Below are positions 33,420 to 42,998 of a stretch of 64,000 nucleotides of DNA, piece by piece. Every line of letters starts with the position of its first letter. Position 1 is the first letter of the stretch. Both the position numbers and the translations under genes were made by a program. Below the pieces are notes generated by a model. It did no database searches and was not told the origin of the DNA. It worked only from the letters and a program-made list of their open reading frames with translations. This DNA comes from Cladocopium goreaui (Eukaryota > Sar > Dinophyceae > Suessiales > Symbiodiniaceae), in contig CAMXCT020002046.1 of NCBI GenBank assembly GCA_947184155.2, positions 372,001-436,000 of the forward strand, given 5' to 3'.

Positions 33420-33970
33420 GTTGGTGGTTTCAGTAATATGGCTGTGTCTGAAGATGGGAAAATGATATCCCCAGTGGTCATGTTGATAGGGAAACTTAGA
33501 AGACCTTATATAGAAGTATCAAATTTGGGAGTACACCATTTTCAGACAAGCCCAATATGTGTTTGAGATTGTGAGAGTCGTTCCTACATTCCGCATGGCA
33601 TGGCGGTCTCAATGTTGGATTTTTTTATGCATGTTTTTCAGATTGATCATTATATTTTTTTCAAGTTTCAACTATTCTGTCGATGGTTTACTCCTGTAGC
33701 ATATTGCCAACCAGCACTGGGGTGATGACGCAATATGATCCACCCCTATCAATGGGATGATGGCCCTACCAGTTAGTCATTGTCCCAATGTTTTGTCTCA
33801 CGCAAAATGCGGCGAGCATTTGCAACTTCAATGTAGCATCTTTTTGTGTTGGTCAACTCTAAAACATCGATATTTGCATCACATGTCCATGATGTCCCCA
33901 TTGTTGTTGATTTCCCTCATGTGACGTTTTCATATCTCTACCTCAGGGATGGATGATGGATGCATTTTAG

Positions 33971-34158
33971 GAGGAGACTCAGCGACTCAGCCCCCCACAA
34001 CCCAGGCTGACATGCTCCATCTTGCTGACCCTGTGGTGGCGCCGCTTTCATCGGCCCGGTCACTTCCGATCGGCCCTGTTGGCTGCCGATTTTCGCATGG
34101 AGCGGAAGAAAAGCTCCAAGGAAGCTAAGAAAGCTCCAGCCAGTGTGGCTGAAAGTCG
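33971..34158 (+). CDS. candidate internal exon, basic
   Basis: After gatgcattttag the frame reads EETQRLSPPQPRLTCSILLT, LWWRRFHRPGHFRSALLAAD, FRMERKKSSKEAKKAPASVA and ends CG|GTATTTG. One clean frame between good splice sites. Unknown function. Confidence 0.7.
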
Positions 34159-34435
34159 GTATTTGGGTCATGTTTGGGTCATTTGTTTTGGTCACACAAT
34201 TGAGTTTTAATGCTCAATTGAAAGCTAATAATAAGCTTATAAGTAGAAATATATAGTAGTAATTAGCATAGTCTTCAGCAAGATGATGAACATGGAGCGA
34301 GAGTAGCATAGTCTAGTTGTCAGGTGTATGAAATCAATTGCAGATCTGAAATCCACAAACACAGACTATACATAACTTAGACGTTGTTGTTTTCTGGTCT
34401 TGGATGTCTTGTCTTTTGCCGCATTTCCCACTCAG

Positions 34436-34593
34436 AGATTGAACTTTTCGTGCTGAAAAAACGTGGGCCACCAAGGTGTGCAGAGCTTACCGAGGCCATT
34501 TTCTGTGCTTTCAGAGAAGCAAAAGATAGCCCTGAGACCAGTCTGGTCGCACAGATGCGGACGGGCAAGGACTGCCTGAGCAGTGGGGAATAG
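34436..34593 (+). CDS. candidate terminal exon
   Basis: After cccactcag the frame reads IELFVLKKRGPPRCAELTEA, IFCAFREAKDSPETSLVAQM, RTGKDCLSSGE and stops at TAG 34591-34593. If a GA donor before the stop were used it could instead feed the kinase gene, but nothing proves that. Confidence 0.5.
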
Positions 34594-34830
34594 TCAAAAT
34601 TTTAGTCGGGGTAACCTCCCAAAATGATTGGGAGTCAACATGATTCAACCAATACGCACCGGTGACCTCCCCAAAAAAAAGCAGATGGGGCAGTTTCGCC
34701 TTTTGTGTTAGTTGTTGGTGGTAAGTAAGATTAAGTAAGCCCTTAATAAGCCCCTATTATTTGGGGGATCACCTTGGTGAGGGGTTTGTCCCCCAAGGGG
34801 TCTTGTTGCTGAGAGGAGTGTCAGCTGCAG

Positions 34831-36136
34831 TGTTTGGCACCGGATCATTTTCGACGGCTGCGAAGCCTCTGGAATTTGCAAGAGAATCTCTATTGGGCCA
34901 GCCTAGCTGAAGAGTTGCGGGGTGGAAGCCCGGAGTCCAGTGGAAAGAGTCTTGGACATGATGAGTTTTGAACCCATGTTCCCATGGGTTAATCCACAAC
35001 ATACAATAGGGATCAATAGGGGCTGGACTGTCTGTTTTGGTTTTTTTTCGGGGGGAATGGCCCAAAAAAACCTCCAAGGAGTGGAAGCCTGTTTTGGGTC
35101 TCGCAGAATCGTTTGTTGGTCCTGAAAACTGTGGAACGTTTGGAGATGAAAACCCTGCTGCAATGCCTTCCGCGCTATGAACAGCACTTCACCACCAATC
35201 GCAACAGCTTGCTTTGCCGTTTCTTTGGTGCGTATGAAGTGCAGCTGGGTCGCCGGAGGGTTCAACTGGTGGTGATGAACAATGCTTTCCCATACACACT
35301 GCAGCCTGATGTGGTCTATGATTTGAAGGGTACCACTGAAGATAGGTGGGTCAGCCCCCGTCCAGGCGTTGTATTGAAGGACTTGAATTTTGCGGACAAG
35401 ATCATTGGAATCCCAGATTTGAAGCAGAAAGCAGCCTTGCTGCAAGCAGTCAAGAGAGACTCCCAATTTCTGCGTGGTTTGCGCGTGATGGATTACTCCT
35501 TGTGTTTGGGGGTGCACTACTGCGACGGGAGTTATCCTGACCTTGATTGCATCACGTCGGATGAAGGCATTTCCTCGTGCTTGGCAGTGCTCAAAGGCTA
35601 TGAGCCCAAGTACCAGTGCACCTTATTGAGAACGGACGCTGCTGAAAAGGTGGTGTATTTCATTGCGATCATTGACATCCTCCAGCAGTTCACCCTGCGC
35701 AAGGCCATCGCCCACACCATCAAGTCTTTGAGCCTCGGATCCTTGGAGTTGCTGATGTCGATTTTCATCGATTTTCCAGAAAGATGGGGAAAGATGGGGA
35801 ATGTATAATTAAGTTTCTTTAAGGACCCAAAGAGATTCCAAATTCATACAAGTCCGAGGATGGCTTCACGAAATTGATACTGCGCCACCTGCCTACTATG
35901 CCCGTCGCTTCAAGACATCCTTTAGTGGCAAGGTGCAGTCCTTTCGTGAACCCGAGGACCGTGTGACCCGATTTGCCCGACGCTTGCGCTTGGGCATCGA
36001 CAGTGGGACAATCCCATGTCCCACATTTATCAACCCATCCATCAACACAGACTCCTGGGATGTGACATTGGATGAAGCCGTTGATTTCGCGGCCTTTTGT
36101 TGGCAAATTGGGCAGCTGTGTGATTCCCAACAATAA
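34831..36136 (+). CDS. PIPK: phosphatidylinositol phosphate kinase (C-terminal two-thirds)
   Basis: Family: kinases that phosphorylate phosphatidylinositol phosphates, typically making PI(4,5)P2 at membranes. Exon 1 (34831-34946) reads APDHFRRLRSLWNLQENLYW and ends ESSGK. Exon 2 (35079-35737) continues SGSLFW, the family's glycine-rich start, then VLKTVE (lysine of the ATP site), VYDLKG, MDYSLCLGVHY, VVYFIAIIDIL (the metal-binding IID) and LRKAIAHTIKSL. Exon 3 (35852-36136) gives EIDTAPPAYYARRF, the usual C-terminal motif, and a stop TAA. Intron 1 only restores the conserved ESSGKSGSLFW if it starts with GA (34947); intron 2 keeps frame with GA at 35738. The N-terminal exon(s) before 34831 are not identified. 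Substrate position (4 or 5) cannot be told from the sequence. Confidence 0.9.
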
Positions 36137-36145
36137 TCGGAATGG

Positions 36146-37116
36146 ATGGCTCTACCAAGTGTTCTTGTCATTATTGCCTTCGTTTTCGTTGGTATGTTTG
36201 TTGCTGTGGTCACAGCCACACTCTTTGGGAGGAAAACTTTGAAAGTGAACTCCCCAGTTTTATGTTGTTCCTGCTCAGCCCCCTGTTTGCGGTATGTCAT
36301 TATAGTTATTTTTTTATAGCTCAGTTATGTGTATGTATATAGAATATGTATGTAAATATATATATAGTGTATATATATATATAGATAGTGTGTGTATGTA
36401 TGTATATATATATTATATATAAATAGTATAAATTATATAAAATATTATCTATATATAATTAGGTGTGCATATGTATGCATATATATATACACGCGCAACG
36501 CATCTGTGTATGTGGTATTATTTTGGAGCCAGTTGGCACCACCCCCCATTTGCTAGTGGACCTCTTCTGTATTTGATGGCAAAAACAGAACATGTATAGT
36601 GAGCATATATATATATACACATGCATATATGCGTATATTGAATTATACTCGTACTGCGTTGGTGGTTTTTACCTGCCCATGTTTCATCAAAACCACGCAC
36701 GGAAAAGATTCCAGGCATCAAACCCACACGGACTTATTTAAGGCACTGTTCACCACTACTGTGATAATGTGTTTCTTGGACCGACAGACATCATCAGACT
36801 CAGACTAGCTCAGGCATGCCTAATCTTAGATACTATGCAAAAAGAACAACACTTCATTTCTAGCTGGTGACCATTGATTTTCCCTTCTTTTCCCACTGAT
36901 CTTCCATGATGTCCATTGATCTTCCATTGGTTTTCCATGGTTTTTCCATTGATTCCCTATCATGATTCTCCTATCAAGCTTGCACACCAGGGCATCTGAG
37001 GTGAGATGTGGGGGGCACCTCACAGTGGCTCGGCAGGGTTTTTTGCGGAGTCGGATGGAGGAGGTGGAAGCCTTTCTGGACATGGATCGACACGCCTCTT
37101 GGACCGGAAACCATCG
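36146..37116 (+). CDS. start of a gene with an N-terminal membrane helix
   Basis: ATG at 36146 lies nine bases after the kinase stop and opens MALPSVLVIIAFVFVGMFVA, a clear transmembrane or signal-anchor helix, then VVTATLFGRKTLKVNSPVLC, ending CG|GTATGTC (36291). Exon 36991-37116 follows acaccag in matching phase: ASEVRCGGHLTVARQGFLRS then RMEEVEAFLDMDRHASWTGN, ending CG|GTTTTACC. It may be the 5' part of the phospholipase gene downstream or a separate gene. Confidence 0.6.
36337..36490. repeat. TATA/TGTA-rich intron tract
   Basis: Alternating TA with TG steps over 150 bases in the intron after 36291. Simple-sequence, not coding. Confidence 0.85.
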
Positions 37117-37216
37117 GTTTTACCACAGATTTTTTTGGTGGTTCTTCATCCTCTGTTTTGTGAAAATCTCTGGGAGAGTGGCGCTGTTTTTGTTTTGGGC
37201 GGCCCAAGAACATGGC

Positions 37217-37252
37217 GGTATATATATATATATATAATTATATATATATGTG

Positions 37253-37301
<49 letters not shown>

Positions 37302-37316
37302 GTGTGTATATATACA
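37217..37316. repeat. (TA)n tract
   Basis: About 100 bases of TA repeats with ATGTATA interruptions. Confidence 0.9.
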
Positions 37317-37904
37317 ATTGATTGATTGTTGATTTATTGCCGTTTATTACTATGGATTGGGAGGGTGAAACGAGCGGTTGGGCCGCTATATCCGCTTTGT
37401 TCCCAACCGAAGCCACGGGGAGGCCTGCAGAGCTATGAATCGAGTTTCCTCAAAAACTTGGGAAATCTAAATTCCAGCCCTGTCCTATTCATCCACCCAT
37501 ATGAAATATATCTGCGTGTTCTTCAGATGTGCAAATTTGACGGCACATGAATGAATGACGACAACAACAAACATTGATTTATATACGGGATTTTTGCAGA
37601 TTCATCCATGAACAAAAAGGGTTTTGCTGCCTTAAAAAGACATGTTTTTTCTCCAGCTAATATTCTGTGTTGAACAAAGAAGAATGAAGAATGCGATTCT
37701 CACATGATGTCACCTGAAACCTGGGGATGTTGCCAGCGGAAATGGAGCGATACCAACAAGTGTTGTTTTTAAATTAATGTTTTTTTACATGAGTTTTTTT
37801 CTCGGTTGTTTCTTGGTTTTAACCAAAGTCGGCCAAATTTCACCAGCATGTTGCTGGATAGGTGGCTGAATCACCACATTGAAAGTAGAGCAGGCTTGGT
37901 CTAG

Positions 37905-38543
37905 CCATGGTTTAAACATGGTGTTAACCTGCTGCCGGATGGCATTTCAACGGATGCTTCTCCCCGTTCTGGCCGGATGGTGGCCATGGCTAAGGCCTTG
38001 ATCTTCCAAGAGATGGCCCGAAGCTTCGGAGGAAACCGTCGTCCAACCAGTTCAGTGGCCTGCTACAAGATTCGACGCGTCTATTTGACCATCGTTTGTC
38101 ACAGGCCACGAGATTTGTATTGCATGTCTCCTGGATGCTGATATGCATATATTTTCTATTGTTAGTTTGCTTAAGTCTATTTTCAGATGGATGATGTGTT
38201 TAATAAGATTTTTGGGTGGGTTTTCAGAGTCATTATATAACATGTAATTACTGTATTATGTGTTCGTTGAATGAACCAGATGTGGAGTGAATCTACCAAC
38301 AAGCCTTTTTTGGGGCGGAACGCATAAAGAGAGGAACCCCATGGAACTCCAAGGTCTTGTGGGTCACACATCAAAATGGAAGCTGAGCCCAACGAGTCCC
38401 GGGGCTTTATTGTGGAAGCCGACGGCGAGGCCTTGAGATTCACGGCCCCCAGCCGGCGCCAAGCCGTTTTGTGGGCCACTGCGCTGGAGGTGGCGGCGGG
38501 TTACGTCGAAGCCAATGTGGAAGACACGCGCGAAGCCAGGGCG
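37905..38543 (+). CDS. PH-domain-like exons upstream of the PLC core
   Basis: Exon 37905-38068 (after ggtctag) reads PWFKHGVNLLPDGISTDASP, RSGRMVAMAKALIFQEMARS, FGGNRRPTSSVACY. Exon 38354-38543 reads ESRGFIVEADGEALRFTAPS then RRQAVLWATALEVAAGYVEA and ends GCG|GTGAGT. The second resembles the end of a PH domain (strands, then the W-containing helix). The two join in phase if the first intron starts with GA at 38069. PH domains bind phosphoinositides and occur at the N-terminus of delta-type PLC. Assignment to the PLC gene is by position. Confidence 0.6.
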
Positions 38544-38775
38544 GTGAGTTCCACAGATGGTGAAGTGAATGGGATGGATGGGACGGGTTTCCTGTCCCGC
38601 AGTGCGTCAGAATCCCGAGCAGCTGCTGGATTGCAACCATAAAGAGCTATAGGTTTTTACTGAGCTGTTCAGCTTTATGAAATTAGATGGGTACAGTAAC
38701 TCAGACGCTGTTGCTTTTGACTTTCAAATGATAATTACAACAATTTCAATATGACGTCTTCATGCATATTATACA

Positions 38776-38860
38776 CGAATATATATATATATATATATCA
38801 TATATATATATACACATTACATTATACAAATTATATGTATACATTGTATATATATATATG
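38776..38860. repeat. (TA)n tract
   Basis: TA-rich intronic tract between PH-like exon and the next coding block. Confidence 0.85.
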
Positions 38861-38930
38861 TGTGTTGTTTGATAACCTTAACCTTATCCCATGTTAGCCA
38901 TCCAACATGTTTGCCAATCTCGGGGATCAG

Positions 38931-39080
38931 CGAAGGGATCACTGGACGAACCAAGGCAGTGCTGGGCTCCTTGGACGACTTCTTCGAGGCCGCGGGGCTT
39001 CAGCCTGTCTTGGCCGCCTCGCGCCACGCACGCCTGGGATTGCTGGAGCCATATTTGTTGGGTCCTGAGGCAGGGCCTGG
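38931..39080 (+). CDS. candidate PLC-gene exon
   Basis: After cggggatcag: EGITGRTKAVLGSLDDFFEA, AGLQPVLAASRHARLGLLEP, YLLGPEAGP, ending GG|GTGATG. Strongly GC-rich third positions. A further short block, 39526-39575, reads YPLDGQTLTWRIIPAT before G|GTGAGT and may be an exon too. Phases among these are not fully reconciled. Confidence 0.55.
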
Positions 39081-39693
39081 GTGATGTAAAAATGCTTCAT
39101 TCATAATCTATATGTATAATTATGTCTATATATATATATATTCGATTTAATTAATTATGTTTTATTTATTTATTTATTTATCTATTTGTGTATTAAACTG
39201 TTGATTTTTTATTTATTTATTTGTATATATATTTATTTATTTATTTTATTGATTTATTTATATGTGTGTGGTTTTGAGATTTGCTCTTATAATTCTTATA
39301 GACATTTCTTATCATGTCTTTAGGATTTTTAAAAGTCGGATTGATCTCTTCAGGATATTTCAGGATGGTTGCTGGCGTCATGATAAATACTTATCCCATG
39401 TTCAATCATCTTTGACTGACAGAATATCCCAGATTTGGTAGGAAAATGCTCAGGAAACTCCTCGATTTAATCAATCATATGTGGCCTGGTTTCCTCTCAT
39501 CTTCCCATTCAAACTCACGAAAAATGTATCCGTTGGATGGCCAGACCCTCACTTGGAGGATCATCCCAGCCACTGGTGAGTAACTATAGTTTTATAAGTT
39601 GTAACCTATGTATCCATGGGCTAACCCCACTTAGTAGGGAACTTTCTAGGTTGACTAACCACATTATCGATCAGTGGGATGATACAGTAGCAG

Positions 39694-39827
39694 GCCGAGA
39701 GACGGTGGCAGAAGCGGCGCTTGAAATGGATCTTCGGCTTCATCGATGCCGATGGCACGGGCTCGCTGCCGGTGCACCACATCAACCTGCTGTGGCATGA
39801 GCTGAACATCAATCCACAGGAAGCCTG
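39694..39827 (+). CDS. EF-hand exon, probably PLC
   Basis: After agtagcag the frame reads AERRWQKRRLKWIFGFIDAD then GTGSLPVHHINLLWHELNIN and PQEAW. D-A-D-G-T-G-S-L is an EF-hand loop with the expected spacing, as in the EF region of PI-PLC. The likely end is TG before GAGTTTGA (GA donor), which fits the exon at 41772. Confidence 0.75.
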
Positions 39828-40277
39828 GAGTTTGAGTTGATGTGGATAGAATGTGGGGATAGTCCTGTCTCCCTGTTACTAAAACACCCCCCCAAATGGT
39901 ACACACGCTGATCTATTTTTTGTTTGGGGGTATTTTGTATTGGGACACCCTTAATATTCCAATGAAAACCTTAATAATAAAATTACTTTGCTTCGAGTGA
40001 TCCCCACCATGACATTTCAAAACAGCTTGTTGACACCACTTTTGTCTGAAGCTTTTGTCACGGGACTTTTGCCCATGGAAATGTCTCTGTCCACCCCAGT
40101 GACTCTGTCATCTGTTCAAACTGATTGCTTCAAACTTTGCCACCCGCAAAGTAAGAAGTGGCATTGCCCCGATCACACTACCACACACCTGCAAGTTCGC
40201 AAGTAATATATCACATACTTGTCTGACATTCTTTCTAACTTTCTTCTGCACATACTTTGTCCCATATCTTCCTACAT

Positions 40278-40635
40278 GAGGTCCGGCAGGGAACACTTGG
40301 CATGGATACTCGCGGTTGAGGTCCGGCAGGGAACACTGGGCGTGGATGGTCGTGGTTGAGGTCCGGCAGGGAACACTGGGCGTGGATGCTCGTGGTTGAG
40401 GTCCGGCAGGGAACACTGGGCGTGGATGGTCATGGTTGAGGTCCGGCAGGGAACACTTGGCATGGATACTCGCGGTTGAGGTCCGGCAGGGAACACTGAG
40501 CATGGATGGTCGTGGTTGAGGTCCGACAGAGAACACTGTGGATCGCGGGTCGCAGTTGGACGAGGAGGACGAGGAGGACGACGAGGCGGAGGAGGAGGAG
40601 AGGAGATGAGGAGGAGAGGAGAGGAGAGGAGGAGC
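40278..40635. repeat. 40-bp minisatellite (7 copies) plus GAGGA tract
   Basis: GAGGTCCGGCAGGGAACACT recurs exactly every 40 bases from 40278 to 40518. A GAGGAC/GAGGAG purine tract follows (40559-40635). Confidence 0.95.
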
Positions 40636-41071
40636 AGGCAACTGACATAAAATCTAACAACCCTCACCTGGCAGGTGGGGAAATAGAAAAAATGATTTCG
40701 AATTTGATGAACCCTTCTTAAAGTAAAATAGTGCCAAAAACTGGATTTCGAAGCTTTCCCCCAATATTCCAATGAACACCTTAATAATGAAAATAGAAAA
40801 TAAAATTTGCGAGATGGGGACCTAATGAAAAACCTCCAAGTGGCAATCTATGTTTATTAATGGGGGGTTGAACCCATTGTTTCACCATCCTGTTCTCCTA
40901 TTGATTCTCAATTACCACAATTAAGAATCCAATTGTGCCCAACCAAAATAAGGTTCTGTGGTATACCCAACAGCCGCAATGTTTTATTTTTACAAATCGT
41001 TCTGAAGCGTGCTGAAAAGCCAAGCGCTGGAAACACCTCAGCTGGGTTTCCGTGAATTAAACGGGCACAAA

Positions 41072-41480
41072 TCCTGTTGAACCTGAACTGGCTCTGCACC
41101 AAAGCCTCCCAGACCTTCTCCGGAACCTTCTCCGGAACCCTGTTGAACCTGACCTGGCTCTGCACCGAAGCCTCCCAGACCTTCTCAGCTTCTGACCTTC
41201 TCCGGAACCTTTTCCGGAACCCTGTTGAACCTGACCTGGCTCTTGCCCCGAGACCTTCTCCGGAACCTTCTTCGGAACCCTGTTGAACCTGACCTGGCTT
41301 TGCATCAAAGCTTCCCAGACCTTCTCCGGAACCTTCTCCGAAACCCTTTTGAACCTGACCCGGCTCTGCACCGAAGCCTCGTTGAAGGTGACCTGGCTTT
41401 GCACCAAAGCCTCCCAGACCTTCTCCAGAACATTCGGAACTTTCTCTGGAACCTCGTTGGACCTGACCCGGCGCCTGCAC
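41072..41480. repeat. 66-bp minisatellite, about six copies
   Basis: CCTGTTGAACCTGACCTGGC and CAGACCTTCTCCGGAACC recur at roughly 66-base steps with length variants. Open in several frames on both strands because the unit is near a multiple of three; not a gene. Confidence 0.92.
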
Positions 41481-41771
41481 CAGTGCACACCGGAGCTATT
41501 CTGGGCTGACGACCCCATTAGCTTATGCTGTCGGGGAAAAAACCGGAAGTGCCACATCAATCCTTTATTTGGGGGAGTTTTAGTTAATAGGAAGAAGGGA
41601 TTAGTAACCGCCAAAAGCTGAACATATATTGTACGTTATTTTCCAGCTAAGGTTCATCAATCCACCAGAAACTGCGAATCCATTGGGGCTCCTGGTTTTT
41701 TTTGGTAAATGGCTGCCCGCAACGCAACGTCCAAGGAAGGGCAACATGTCCTGTCCGCTGTTCTGCGGCAG

Positions 41772-41825
41772 GAGAAACAAGGACGTCGGGCAGGTGGAGG
41801 CCGACAGATTGGAGGTGGACGCGTG
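41772..41825 (+). CDS. possible second EF-hand exon
   Basis: After ctgcggcag the frame reads RNKDVGQVEADRLEVDA, EF-hand-like (N-K-D-x-G-x-V), ending TG|GTGAAC. Phase fits the EF exon at 39694-39827 if that ends with a GA donor. A competing frame (41710-41889) is open. Confidence 0.4.
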
Positions 41826-41889
41826 GTGAACCTGCAAGACTGGGCCAAGATGTTGACATTGGTGGATGATAAGCATGTGAAGGCCGGGT

Positions 41890-42903
41890 GAAAGAAGTGG
41901 TTACGGTTATATATTTATTTTATATATTTATATATTGTATATATAAAGTTATATATTAATAATATATAATGTAAAAATTGTAAAGTGAATGTGGTAAAGC
42001 CAAGAATAGACTAGAATACTGTATTCAACTATCACAATAAATCTACTTTACACCACCCATTTTTGGTGCAATAGGGGATTGTTTGCTGCGATAGGCAAAG
42101 TCTTGAGGTTGACTGCAATAGTCAAAACCTTCAGTTTCATCCCTCCAATCAACCTTTATTCTTGTAGTCTTGCGGCTTTGTTTTGAGTCCCAATCCTTAT
42201 TATTGTTGTCCACTTTCCCCTTATGGTATATGCACAACACATTTCTGCACTTGTTGGTGCAGGCAGTCTATCGTGCAGTGCGCATGGACCTCTGTGACTG
42301 GCAACGCTCCGCCTCGATTGGGAGTAACAATGATGAGGAGTTAGCACTCAGCACCTGTGGTTGGATGTTGATGACCTCAGTTCCCATACTGTGGATGGGC
42401 CAGCGAAATCCTGCACCAGTTGACTCTTAGTTTTTCCATGTTTTTCCCATTATTTATAAGGTTTCAACCATCCTTTTGGTGCAGGATTTCGCAACCATCC
42501 ATGTATCATCATGTATCATCGGTATGTTAGGAGACACCCAACTGGTCGACTTAAGTGCCCAATGTTACCTGGGTTGATGATCCTCATTTGGAGGTTGAAG
42601 CCAGCTAGTAGATATCATCATTACCTCCAAAAAGATAGAACATATATATTTATGCCACTAACACTACGCACCTTAATAGGATTTGGATTAAAAAACCATA
42701 TTTTACGTGTATTTTTTTAGGGACTTGCTAGTAATAGTACTACTAGTAGTGTCATCCCTCCAAGTAACATAGACCTTCCAACTAGGGGGTTGGAAGATTA
42801 GTTTCCACTAAAAACTGGCTACTTTCAAGGGTCAAACTGTTAGTTTACTGGAGGGGAAGCATCATTTTGCGCACATTTTTTGGCGTGGAAACTCCTGGCT
42901 TAG
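41890..42903. other. intron region with an undecided coding block
   Basis: A block at 42264-42405 reads VYRAVRMDLCDWQRSASIGS after a CAG and may be an exon, but phases do not fit its neighbours. The rest is AT-rich intron. Confidence 0.4.
42784..42857. mobile_element. family G element
   Basis: CTTCCAACTAGGGGGTTGGA to GTTAGTTTACTGGAGG, an inverted relative of 13186-13259. Confidence 0.6.
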
Positions 42904-42998
42904 GCAACAAGTTCGGGCAGGAGCACATCGGAGTGGACAGCTTAGCTCGCTTCTTCACGCATGTGCAGCGAGTCTGGCCCCCACCATCTCTCCAACAG
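42904..42998 (+). CDS. PLC: PLC exon: EF-like domain
   Basis: Reads GVDSLARFFTHVQRVWPPPS then LQQ; acceptor tggcttag, donor CAG|GTGAGAAC, ends phase 0. Matches the EF-like segment preceding the X domain. Confidence 0.8.

Larger units (their letters stand above)
39828..41771. other. long intron with minisatellites
   Basis: No exon is convincing here. It contains two minisatellites and an AT-rich remainder. The minus-strand open frames across them come from repeat periods. Confidence 0.6.

Noticed and set aside
33221-33481. Minus-strand protein of 86 codons
   Set aside because: The + frame here has better codons and splice sites.
40108-41614. Pro/Ser-rich or Gly/Ser-rich minus-strand proteins of 166-190 codons
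   Set aside because: They follow the 40-bp and 66-bp minisatellite periods.
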